Origin: Diatrype stigma
Lineage: Eukaryota > Ascomycota > Sordariomycetes > Xylariales > Diatrypaceae
Assembly: GCA_022225965.2 (NCBI GenBank)
Contig: JAKJXP020000007.1
Coordinates: forward strand, 186,001 to 250,000
Direction: 5' to 3'
Length of the DNA: 64,000 nt
Position 1 is the first letter of the stretch. Each line of letters opens with the position of its first letter. This document shows positions 35,971 through 47,278 of this stretch, one piece after another. A program made the position numbers and the translations under genes. The notes below the pieces were generated by a model that saw only the letters and a program-made list of their open reading frames with translations, did no database searches and was not told where the DNA came from.

Positions 35971-38918
35971 ATGTCGGCTCCTTGGACAGTCGAAGAACAC
36001 AAGGCATTACGATGGAAAAACCGAGATAAATTCAACTACTATCGGGCAGGCTTGACTTGGGACCGAGACGAGAGGAAGGAATTGAATTATGGAGGGGCTT
36101 CAAATGGGGTTTTCCCTAAGCCAGCCGACGTATCACTCTGTACGTACCGGAATTATTGTGTAACTCAAACCTGATGAGGGGAGTCAGAGTGTGCGCCATA
36201 TGTAACTGATCGAGGATGTGTTCTGTCTACCTACCTCGAATGCAATTGGACTTCCTCAAAATACACATAAGAAAGAATCTCACGTCGATGGAATACTGAT
36301 TTTGACTGGCGTGTTTCTAGTAGCCGATGGGTCATATGAAGGACACCCATACCAGTTGGGACCTGTTGATGAAGTTAAAGTCGAAGACCTTCAGCCCGCC
36401 GATATCGCATGCCGGCCTTGGGGCGAGCAAGCGAGAATTACAAGATTACGCGAGGCTATCAGTGGTCTGAAGGACGGGATTGGCGTTAAGAAGACTTACC
36501 GATTCAACCAGACCCTAGGCGCCGGCGGGTTTGGTATAGTCGCGCTGGTCGACCAGTACGATCTTCAGGACAAGCACGAAGGACAGCTCGCGATGAAATT
36601 GAGTATCAACTCAGCCAATGGAACATTGCTAGAGGAAGCAAGAAATACCGAGGTAAGTCCTCAGCTAGGAATCACGTGGCTTCTGTGGCACTTACACCTC
36701 GACGCACAATGCAGGAGTTCCGGAGGGCGCAACATATTGTCCAGTTAGCCACGTTCAATGCCGATGAGCTTATCCGTGTGCCTGATCGAAAGGCATACCT
36801 AGATGCTATGAAAGTTGACCCGGACAGACTTGACCTAACGGAAGCTGAGCTGGACATCCTGAATAAGAAGCCGGAACCTCTCGACGCCATGCTCATGGAA
36901 TATATGCCAAATGGCGATTTGTCAATGCTCATAAAGAAAGTCAACAAGTTCTGGAAGCCGCCGGGTAATGAAGGTTGCTATATTCATAACAGGATTCTCT
37001 GGAGGTTCTTCCTCTGCTGTGAGCCCCCCCTCCCCCACGAGCTGCAACCGACATTTTTATCACTTCGCTCGAAGGTTAAGCAATACTGACATTTTGTTGG
37101 ACAGTGATCCGGATGTGTATTGGGTAAGCGATCTGCAGCTGATTATCCCGCGTTTCACCTTGATGGTATAAGTAGCGGCACACTCCCTACGCGATTCCTC
37201 CGGGTTTCCAGTCTTTGAAAGACCGGAAATATCGAAGCTTCCTCGTCTAAGAAAACCCCGATGCTGACCATAGATGCAGGATGGCATATCCTCCCCTAGA
37301 CAACCCAGAGAACCAAACCAAGCGCTACCCAATCCTGGAGACCATCCCGAAGGACATGAGAGACAAACCTCGCCGAATCGTCCACTTCGACTTTGACCCC
37401 AAAAATAGTAAGTTTGTACTCAGCTTGCCGGTTGCCAATAACACCAAATGCTGGAGGTGGGTATTGGCGGCTAACCTGTATATAGTTTTCGTTGAGTCGG
37501 CATATGCTGGGACTGAAGAGCATTCCATAAGCCCTGTGCTCAAGGTTGGTTCCGATCCACATTTCTAGAAGATGTATGGTTAGCTGAGTGTACGAACGAT
37601 AGTTGGGAGATTTCGGCCTTGCCCAAGAGATCCTGCCTGGCCAACCCGATGTGTAGGTTTTCTTTCTGTAGGGTATCCTTTTGCTTTACATAGTGCTCAT
37701 GCTCCTCTAGGTACTACGAGAAAATGCGCTCGTGTGGGAAACACGGGTTCCTTTCCCCGGTAAGTTGGCGCCTTCAGATGTCTGGTACATCATTATACAT
37801 AGCAATATGCTGATGGCCTTCGCTTCAAGGAACAATTCACCTCTGAATGGGACGATATTCCCACCGGTACCAACGAGATTAAAAACCATAGAATAGCGGG
37901 GAACTACGGGGTGCATACCAACATATGGGCGGCTGGTCTTGTGAGTGTTTCACTTTGGCTCGCCATAAGAACCCTGGGGCTGGATCTTGCTGTCGTATTA
38001 TCAATGTTATGGCTCACTAACGTGTCTGGGCAGACGATGGTGAGTCTTATCACCGGTAATTTTCATATGACGCCCGGCCAGCAAAAAAGCGTTGGGCAGG
38101 CCATCGGCAACCAGTCAGTATCGATATACACATATGGACATCATATTATGAATGACAAGCTGTACTTTGGCATCGACCAAGATTTACGGAGGCTAGTCCT
38201 ACAATGCCTGGCGTACTGTAAGCAAACCCTAGACATATGCGTACCTCGGGAAGTTAGCTGCCAGGCGTCGAGTCTTGATCCTTACTACAACACCCCCTTA
38301 GGATGCTTGCCCACCCCGTGGTACTTGACAGCCTGAGAAGACGAAGTGCAAAATGACTAACCAGATATTGCAGACCCTGAGGACCGGCCACGCCTCGAAG
38401 ACCTGGAGAAGTATGTCCTGGAGAAGGTCCAAAATAAGCAATACGACGGCGAGACGGACCAAGACATCATAATCTGGTTTATGGTGTTCCTCCCGCCCCA
38501 GGCGCCCCCGCCCCCACGAGAACCTCCCCCGGACGGAAAAATGGATCTCAGCGATGACTACAAAGAGGGAACCCCTTCGGATAGGGGTATACAATTCACG
38601 GCCATCAACAGGCCGCCGCCGCCGCCTCCGGCGCAACCCGGCGGAGGCGGCTTTATCCCTCGGCCCCCTTCGGGTGGAGTCAATGTAAACACCCCTGGTT
38701 TCATCAACCCTCGCCTGCTAATGCTGCAACAGCCGATAAGCAACGGTGTGGTCCCGATGGACCAAGACACGGTGGTCCCTGCAACGGTGGTTGCTGGCGG
38801 CCTGCAGTCAGGTTCGCGTCATCGCTCGAGAGACAACAGGAGTGCGTCTCCCAGTATTGAGAGTCCATATGGATACAGGGAGCGCTCGCCTCAAAGGCAA
38901 CGCTCGTCCGGTATCTAA
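35971..38918 (+). CDS. Protein kinase-like protein with atypical catalytic loop and proline-rich tail, eleven exons
   Basis: Exons 35971..36139, 36321..36652, 36715..37018, 37105..37123 (19 nt), 37280..37407, 37486..37544, 37603..37652, 37711..37759, 37830..37940, 38034..38217 and 38374..38918 join in phase to 649 residues. Kinase landmarks: glycine loop LGAGGFGIV (122-130), ATP-binding Lys149 in LAMK, an acidic LMEYMPNGDL hinge, catalytic loop HFDFDPKN (310-317), metal-binding DFG with Asp340 and a SPEQFT segment in place of APE. The catalytic Asp312 is kept, but the Lys normally two residues on is Asp314, as in several fungus-specific kinase families. Activity is therefore plausible but unproven. 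The last ~130 residues are Pro-, Gly- and Arg/Ser-rich and probably disordered. No transmembrane helix or signal peptide. The very small exons make automated models of this gene unreliable. Confidence 0.85.
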
Positions 38919-39582
38919 GGGAAGATAGGACACACTTTGGTTCTTCTTCCTTTTTTCATTCTTTTTTCTTCAAGGTTGTGTGTGTGTAGGAGTAATTAGC
39001 TACCTAGGTATAATTAGATTAAATTTTGCTATTTTCCCAAGAAAGGAGCCACGTGTGCCCCATTAACCCGCAATCCGCATATTATATGTGCCTACAGGTA
39101 TGCCGATTGTCTGGCTTGATGCGCATCATTGTTCCAGGGGGTGAAGGTCAACGACTATCGGACCGGCTTAATCAAGGGGATTGATAGTCCTACGTCGCAT
39201 CTGATATGCCAAAACCCGAACCAATCCGTACCCATGCTGTGACATCGTCCGGACCCTCCCCCCCTTTTCGACCATGGACAGCAACGCAAATGTTTGTCCC
39301 AATGTCTCAACAAAACACAAGAAAGAAAAAAACAAAATCCTACCGTGTCAGGTAGCATCGCCAATTATCCTATAGATAGAGCACGTGCAGGAGGCAGGCC
39401 GACCCTCGGTCTCCTGCCAATCTGCGCACGGGTACCTGCGATTGGCGACGCGATAATTGGGCGTCGCTATTGAATCTCGTCGGGCATGCAGAGACTGGGG
39501 GCCTTGATTATCTCGTCAGGTAGTTGAAGATGACGAGATTGCACTATCAGTGGGCCTGCCACCGGGAGGATGGGGACCTTCC

Positions 39583-39636
39583 GACCCTCGAATCTTGGGA
39601 CTTCATTAAAAGACCCTCGAATCTTGGGACTTCATT
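39583..39636. repeat. Direct duplication of a 25-mer
   Basis: GACCCTCGAATCTTGGGACT followed by TCATT occurs at 39583-39607 and again at 39612-39636, apparently identical, separated by four bases. Confidence 0.9.
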
Positions 39637-40845
39637 TCGAGCCCACGGAGGCTGTGTAGGTAGCAGTGAGTTGATTGAGTAGCGTAGGAAGTAGCAGTAG
39701 GCAGGCAGCAGGCGGGCAAGCAGACCAGGCAGGTGGTAGTAAGATTCGGATTCGAATCGTGCTGTGGTGCTCGCTCGTGCCCGCCGCCGCCGTAGCAGTA
39801 GTACGTACGTACGTGCACGCTGTACGTGTATCACCCACACCTAATCTCTCGGCAGGACCTTGCCAACCCTGTGAGTCTCAAGAAGATCGTGGGCATGATA
39901 ATGGGCATGAAAATTTTTCTATGACACGCTGCCCGGCGACCCATAAAACAAACACCAAAGTTAGAAGCTCCGTGGACTAAAACGGCCGCCATGGTTGAGC
40001 CTCATGTGTTTCGCGTCCCGTTGGGATCAGCTACGGACCAGCTACTGATCCCCCTTTACCCCCGGCTCCTGAGAGAAGCTTTGGTGCGTGCTAGGAGTTT
40101 ATTTTCTTTCAATGGGGCGAGACCTGACAATCCCGTGCTAGTCTGCCATGGGAGATCCCAAAGCAACCCACTAATTCTCACGTTTTAGATGTTCTGGACG
40201 CTCTGGACGCTCTGGGCACCCAGCTGGTAGGGCTAGATACCTAGGTAGCTATCGTGCAGTAGCTCCCGAGCGCTTGATAGCAACCTGTCCCTTGCTTCGT
40301 TGTACGCGGCGGCGGGGCCTGCTGTTTGGTTATCTCTGGAATTATGGAGCGTTCAGCTGTCACACAAGCAACCCGTACGAGACAGACCATAGACCTGTAT
40401 CAGAACGTGGTGACCCTCCACCCTCTCGTTGCGACTCCTCGTAGACCTGCAGACCTTGGAAGTAACGATGCGAAATGCCGTGTCAGCGGGTGTGTCAGCG
40501 TGTACCAGATGGATATATGGGTACCAAGGCAGATGAGCATGGCAGATTGGACCGTGGATGACACCCAGCAAGAAGTACTAGTCACCTATGTAGGTTGTAG
40601 TGACTGGCCGTAGTGACTCCAGAGGCTAAGAGACAGTCAGGGAGGCATGTTGATGGACTGTTTGCCAGAAATAGATTTAAGAATATTTTTAAGAATTAGT
40701 TATGCTTTTTTTTCTCTTTGTACGTTGTGGATCCGATCTGATATCACAACGCTACTACGCGCACCAATGAAAGGCCTGAAGTTTCAAGACACCGAGGACA
40801 GGGAGAATGCCAAGGCTCAATTGGGAAACCCGAAGGCGGATCCCA

Positions 40846-40882
40846 GTATCCCAGTATCGCAGTATCCCAGTATCCCAGTACC
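40846..40882. repeat. CCCAGTAT minisatellite
   Basis: Four to five units of the 8-10-bp word CCCAGTAT with small variations. The array directly abuts the left end of the foldback element at 40883. Confidence 0.85.
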
Positions 40883-41144
40883 TACGAAGGTCGCGGCCAC
40901 AATTGTTGATCATAGCCCATATCTGGGTATGTGCGAATAGCAATCGACTTATAAGGGATACTGTATTAAGGCTTAGCGCTTTTAGTGAGCTTAAGTCATT
41001 ATATGGCATTGCTTCCAGGCCTTAAGCTCACTAAAGCATAGCGCTCTTATTACGCTAATTGATGTAAGGGTTAAGTGCGGCTTAATGCCTACGTACTGTG
41101 GCTGTATGGGCTTGTTATCAACAATTGTGGCCTCGACCTTCGTA
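40883..41144. mobile_element. Foldback MITE with TA target duplication
   Basis: A 262-bp non-coding element. The left end TACGAAGGTCG matches the reverse complement of the right end CGACCTTCGTA. The complementarity covers the first 28 bases with one mismatch, weakens in the middle arm and becomes strong again around the centre (TTTAGTGAGCTTAAG against CTTAAGCTCACTAAA). Flanking TA on both sides is the duplication expected of Tc1/mariner/Fot-type transposases. There is no open frame, so it would depend on a transposase elsewhere. Miniature inverted-repeat elements of this kind are common in filamentous fungi. Confidence 0.8.
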
Positions 41145-41447
41145 ACTATCCCACGTAATAACGTTAGTAGCACGCTGTATGTATGTACGTACCGCACGGC
41201 TTGTGACCCTTGTTGTTGGTGTTGACCTTGGTATGCGCCGGTTGCGCCGTATACTAGCTAGCCAATTTAACCTAGCTACCTGGTTAGTTCCTTATCTAGC
41301 ACCGTGGCAGCGTGGCAGCGTGGGTGTCTCCCTCTCCGTGGCATACCGGCATCTTCCCGTCGGATAGGCATGTACTTCGCACACCAGAGCTGACCAGAGC
41401 TGACAGGCCGGTCTACGTAGGTAGCATGGAGAGGGGAGCCAAGCAAG

Positions 41448-41489
41448 CCAAGGGGGCAAGGGGGCAAGGGGGCCAAGGGGGCCAAGGGA
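41448..41489. repeat. CAAGGGGG minisatellite
   Basis: About five head-to-tail units of (C)CAAGGGGG. Confidence 0.8.
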
Positions 41490-42078
41490 GCATACGGTCG
41501 CGATATATTGAACACTATGTCGAGATTGTTGAGATCACCAGCATCTTGACAATCAATCAGTCAATCAGAACATATCAACCGATGATTGCCGACTAACGCC
41601 CTTATAACCTTCTATAGGTCAGCGGGAATGTCATCATCCCGCATATATCATCTGATCGTCGTGCATCGTTGCTTCAAGCAGAGCTGTAGGTCCGTCTTGT
41701 GTGCAGGACACACGTATGCCGTGGCACGGTAGCATCGTCGGCAGGTACCCAGGCGGTTACACATACTGGCAACGCCGGCCATTCAAGAGCCGCCGCTCAT
41801 TTATGCATGTGAAAAAACGCCCAGCAGGTTCGCCCCTGGACTTCCGCTTGCGGCTCTGCTATCGGTTGGCCCTGAAGCCATTCGCTTAGCACTCAGAGGG
41901 CTGGCAGGAGCATTAAACTAAAGTGCCCAAGACCTTGGTACCCAATGCGGCAACACCGGGTATTCCGTATAGTTCGTCTTGGCGTTTCATGATCGGCGTG
42001 GCTATAGATTTGGGAGTAGGATTGGTCGCTTTGGTGGTGTAGAGGATGCTGTGATGGGTTGTGATGTCTGCAAGCAGC

Positions 42079-42157
42079 CTACATACATACATGCCTATAT
42101 ATATACCCAGGTATAAATGGTATATACGGTATATATGTGTGTGTGTGTGCTATATAT
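42079..42157. repeat. Compound TACA / TA / GT microsatellite
   Basis: Consecutive TACATACATACA, TATATATA, GTATATATG and GTGTGTGTGTG tracts. Confidence 0.8.
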
Positions 42158-44089
42158 TTATATTGTGAAATCTGATAAAGCAAGATGGAGATGGGCTACC
42201 TGGCCCAGTATATACTACGGATACAGCCTCCGTATACCATCGCATTACTTGCATAAGCTTGCTCCTCTTCACAATTGTATGCTTCAAGGTCCCCCTACTT
42301 TCCAACTAGAACGTTCGTCCAGTGGGTTGGAAGTCGTATCTGACGTCACGTCACACAGCCCCCTCACGAATCGCGGAGTCGTATTTGCTCGTGGGCGATG
42401 GACGACGCGACGAGGTCAAGATTCTAGCGCTTGCTAAGTCTGGATAGAGGCTCCATTTCATAATTAGGGTCGCCCGGCCCTGCCATGCGCCATGCTAGTT
42501 ATGCGATGCCCAGCACTCATCACTGATTTGACATGTCCGCATGTTCGAGTGTACGTAGGTCTGGAACATCGTGATTTCGTATGGGGGTGCTAGAAGGCCC
42601 ACCAAGATAAGAGAGCGGAGAGCTGTCCAGGCGTCGTAAACCTGAGGCTTCTGATTTTCCTCCTGATTTTCTACTAGTCACCGCTATGTCCATAACTTTG
42701 AACTCGTAAGCAATGCTTGACAAGCCTTGGCAACCCGGCAATCTTGTCTACCTACCTGGGTGCTATGTGCATATGCTATGTGCATACCACGTTTCTGCCT
42801 GTCGCCCTCACCTGTTGTACTAATCCATTACATACCGGTATCTCCATTTGAAACATGCTACGTGCTATGTGAGGTATGTGAGCCAGATGATCTATCCAGC
42901 AGACGGCTTTTTGCCATTTGGATATGCCGCAGTGTCGTACGCAGTACGCAACGCAGTATGCAGCGCAGTATGCAAGCTCTTCCGCAATGGACGCCTCGTC
43001 TAATTCTTCTTTTTCTTCCTTTTTGTCTTTGCCTCTTGGCGGTACGATTGACGAATCATATCGGTAAATTGGTCCTTTTTAACGTTTTTCTTCTTCTTTT
43101 TTCTTTCCCCACGCGGTTAAGTTGCAACCACACTGCCACATTCCGCACCTCGCACAAGTTACAACGACAACCCTATGTATGTACTCAGATGTGTAGCAAT
43201 GACTCCTTGATCGGCCCGTTAAACGTACCACGGTCTCAAGATCCACAACGCAACCTACCGTTGCCAATGCATAAACCAAGTACCTGTCATACATCCAGTA
43301 CATAACTCACCAGTATTCTGGGTATTGCAGGTATCCCAGGTCTCCAAGGTATCCATAAAACGGAGACATGAAGCGATCAAGATCCATGAATCGCCATTAC
43401 GGGCAAGTATCTGCGCCAACCTCCAGTGCCTCCTTGCGGCAATCATTCGGTCCAGCATTCTGGGCACTTCCAGTCGGCGTTCTCTGGCTGTCTAGTCCCG
43501 CTCCCCAACACCTACGAAGTAGAGCAGCTGGCTACCTGGTATTTTGTTGTATTGTACAATCGCTCCAAGACCGATCCAGCCACTACCGGTGTACTGTATT
43601 TTGATGTAGGTACCCGGACTGCCAAATTGAACCACCTTTACCTTGCTTGCCAGAGCTTCCGAATGCTCGAGCTACCAGCTCCGTACATGATGACAGGAGG
43701 TATGTAGGTGTAGATGTATGTATGTGCGGGTATTCTGGACTCTTCACTCCTCGTTGTCAACTGCAATCTTGCAATCGGGCAGTCGGGCAGTCAGGACGGA
43801 TGAATGGCGATCAGTGAGAACGAGTGATGAGGGTGAGTGCATGCTTTACTACTTCGTACATATAAAATAGCTCGAGCTCTAGATCCTCCGCCATGCTAAG
43901 CAGTACTACTAGTGGTAGTGCAAAGCACACGCCTGCTCGCCTGTCCGCTCGCCTGTCTGCGTCTAAGCTCGCTCGTACGGATAGCGTGAAGGCGCAAACT
44001 GTACTTCGTAACACTATTTCACTATTTCCTGCATCCTTCTGGCCCTTTTGCCTTTCGGTCTTTCCAGTTTGCCTTTGTTCCTGCCGCCT

Positions 44090-44155
44090 CTACTACCTGC
44101 ATACCTACATACTACCTACATACCTACCTACGTACCTACCTACATACCTGCTAGT
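44090..44155. repeat. CTACCTACATAC tetranucleotide-type repeat
   Basis: A degenerate array of CTAC, ATAC and CTACGTAC units, upstream of the ThrE-like gene. Confidence 0.8.
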
Positions 44156-44388
44156 CTAGTCAGTCCAGCCGTTAGGTAATCCGCATTCCGTACCTGCCGC
44201 TGCCGTTGCCCCTCCCAGCAGGTTGCCGTTACCTGCCTACGGAAAGCCCACAGAAGGCCTACAGGAACCCGCTCAAGAAGGTTTAGAATGAATGCACTTC
44301 CCTCTTTCCTACTACATATGCAGGTCTTGCCCTGAGCTCCCAAACTCCATACACCAGCTTTCCAGTGAGGTGAAGAAACGCAGAACAA

Positions 44389-44446
44389 GAAGCCGAAGAA
44401 GCAGAAGCCGAAGAAGCAGAAGCCGAAGAAGCAGAAGACGAACGAG
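44389..44446. repeat. 15-bp GAAGCCGAAGAAGCA repeat in the ThrE gene leader
   Basis: Three to four head-to-tail 15-bp units ending about 130 bp before the ATG at 44579, probably transcribed as 5' leader. Confidence 0.8.
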
Positions 44447-44578
44447 GCAAGGTCAAGGTTCTTGAAGCGAACAAGCCCCCTGGATGCAATAGGTCATCTA
44501 CCTACATATCTTATCCCAATCCGCCCAGTCTAGCGAAGACACCCTAGTGCCAATCAACAACCTACCGATCGCATTACT

Positions 44579-47278
44579 ATGGACAGCACGACCGATACTG
44601 GTCAATCTTCCCAACAATCCTCCAAAGAACAGCTGAATACGGAACTGAACACTGCCGCCGCTGCGCCGTCAGGAGATCCTCCACAGAGTCCGGTATTACA
44701 GAATGTCAACCAAGGCGGGAAAAAGGAGAAGGGACGTGTGCGGTTTAACAGCACCGCCGGGTCGGAGCCGCGCGATACAACGGTAGGAACAGCGGGGTCT
44801 TCAGCTGAACATGCGAATCAGCCCACGGTGGCGGCGCTGCCGGTGCCGGTGCCAAGACCACGCCCATCTGTCCTGCGGGGGAACTCATACAATTCGGTTA
44901 TGTCGGTTATGAGCGATGTGTCGGAGGCCGACGACCCCAATTCTGAAAAAGCGAGACAAGCATATGCCGCCCAAGAACGAGCTCAACACGTCGCAGCAAG
45001 TCTTCTAGGGTCATATTCAGCCCCCGGATCGAGGAGAAACTCCATAGACTCGGACGCAGAAACCATCAGCAGTGGTGGTGGTTATTTTCCACAATCTCAA
45101 TCTTCCAGTATTCCCCTCACGGATTTTAGCATGGGTATCGCCGAACACCCGCAAGATGACCACGATGGTGAAGCAAAACCCACGTACGAAGAGCAACGTG
45201 CCCTCAAGAAGGTGGCATACGATCTTGTACGGACACACACGCAGAGAGGCCGTCATCCTAACCTCCAGGTCCCGCTCATGCAACCTGGGGATCCAGGCAG
45301 CGTCACGCGCCCAAGCACGCCAATGGAAGAAAAGGGCTTTGCTGAACACTACATACCCCCACCGGATCACTATCGTGGAGGCGTGCTTTCGCATCTATTG
45401 AAGCTTTATAAACCCTCGGAGTCGAACTCCGGTACTCCTGCGGACCGGCGGAACAGAGATATCAGCAGCTTTTCTACTCCAATATCTTCAGGTACGGCAA
45501 CCCCTACTCGGAGGAAATGGTACGATCAGAACAAGTCCCAAGACACCTTGGCGAACTTGGTCGAAGCCTCGGCCCGCCTCGGTGCTCTATCAGGCACCTC
45601 TGGTGTGCGATCGAGTGTCGTCTCGACGCCGCAGGAAACCGAAACGCCGCCGGAGAAGGCTCCACGCCCGAAACGACCCAGACACAAGCGGACCACGAGC
45701 GGCAAGTTGATGAATTTCGGTCGAACTCGCATGGAAGATGAGATCAGGATCACAGTACATATTGCCGAAACACTTAGTCGCCAGAAGTACATCATCAAGT
45801 TATGTCGGGCTCTCATGCTGTACGGCGCGCCTACGCACCGGCTAGAAGAATACCTGCAGATGACCGCCAGAATGCTTGAAATTGATGGACAATTCCTGTA
45901 TCTGCCAGGCTGTATGATCATCTCTTTCGACGACCGATCGACGCATACTGCGGAGGTCAAAATCGTTCGGTAGGTCACTCAACATGTTCGACTGATAATC
46001 GAAAATGCATATGTGCTGACTTCCGTGCCCAATAGAACTGCACAAGGCCTCGAACTCGGAAAGCTGAAGGATGTACACGAGATATACAAAGAAGTCCTTC
46101 ATGACGTCCTTGGTGTTGACGAAGCCATGGACAAACTATCAAAAGTAATAGACTCGAAGGATAAGTACAACAAATGGTTGCGAGTCTTAGGTTTCGGCAT
46201 TGCTAGTGCTACGGTCGCGCCATTCGGCTTCGAAGGACGTCTCATCGACATGCCTATGTGTTTCTTGCTCGGCTGCATGGTCGGATACCTGCAGCTCATC
46301 GCTGCCCCAGCATCGCCGATCTATAACAACGTTTTCGAGGTCGGAGCTACTATTACGACGAGTTTTGTTGCGAGAGGCCTAGGCAGTATTGGGGGAGATA
46401 ACCCTATCTTCTGTTTTTCGGCTATGGCCCAGAGCTCTATTGCCCTTATCCTACCTGGCTGGCTAGTCTGTAAGTCTCAGCCCCCTAATCACTTGACCGG
46501 GACGTACAACTAACACGCTTCAGTGTGTGCTGCCCTCGAGCTTCAATCCAAGGCCATAGTCCCCGGGTCTATTCGAATGGTTTACGCCATCATCTATTCC
46601 CTTTTCCTCGGTTTCGGCATAACCGTAGGCACTGTTCTGTACGGTCTAGTCGACTCGAAAGCAACTATAGCAACAACATGCACGAATCCGTTACCAGACT
46701 ACTATAAATTTTTCTTTGTACCCCTCTTTACGATATGCTTGGCTTTCGTGAACCAAGCCAAGTGGAAGCAGATGCCCGTCCAGATTATCATTGCCTTTGT
46801 TGGCTATGTCGTCAACTTCTTCACCAACAAGCGAATTAGCGCGGTTCCTCAACTGGCTAACACCTTGGGTGCTTTGGCTGTTGGTGTCTTGGCTAATCTA
46901 TACTCCCGAGTCCGCCATGGCGTTGCCGCCGCCGCCCTCCTTCCTGCGATATTCGTCCAGGTTCCAAGTGGCCTCGCGGCCACAGGTAGCTTACTCAGTG
47001 GATTGGAGGCGGCCAATAAGGTGTCTAACTCTACGAGAGTAATCAATGGTACATCTACTGTAAGTTTTCCCACATCGCCTTGTCACTATTTGCCTTGCTA
47101 GTTGTCTAACATGATCGCTCAGGTCACTGTCGACCCGAATGGAAGCCTGGATGCTATGGTGTTCAGCGTTGCTGGGACCATGATTCAAATAGCTATAGGC
47201 ATCACAGTGGGCTTATTCCTGAGTGCTCTCATCATTTACCCCTTGGGGAAACGGAGAAGCGGGCTGTTCACACTCTAA
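44579..47278 (+). CDS. ThrE/DUF1212-family membrane protein (Prm10-like)
   Basis: Predicted membrane exporter related to bacterial threonine/serine exporter ThrE and to yeast pheromone-regulated membrane protein Prm10. Exons 44579..45969, 46036..46469, 46524..47059 and 47123..47278 join in phase to 838 residues. Residues 1 to about 390 are a Ser/Pro/Thr-rich cytosolic region with many basic patches, typical of fungal members. The ThrE N-terminal domain starts at about 395 with the ALMLYGAPTHRLEEYL motif, and several hydrophobic helices follow with GFGIASATVAPFGF, VGATITTSFVARGLG and PGSIRMVYAIIY. The second half (ThrE_2-like) has VGYVVNFFTN and PAIFVQVPSGLAA, ending in a helix and KRRSGLFTL. 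About ten membrane helices in total. Function in filamentous fungi is not established. The 5' leader contains a 15-bp repeat. Confidence 0.92.

Larger units (their letters stand above)
38919..44578. other. Gene-poor tract rich in short repeats
   Basis: 5.7 kb between the kinase-like and ThrE-like genes. It holds a duplicated 25-mer, a foldback MITE, several micro- and minisatellites, two TACCTAGGTA words (39001, 40238) and three TACTTCGTA/TACGAAGTA words (43513, 43850, 44002). Open frames are short, overlap on both strands and carry no family motif. I support no gene here. Confidence 0.6.

Noticed and set aside
38919..44578. CRISPR-like or phage-like arrays among the repeats
   Set aside because: The repeats are short eukaryotic micro/minisatellites without unique regular spacers, and the window is clearly fungal.
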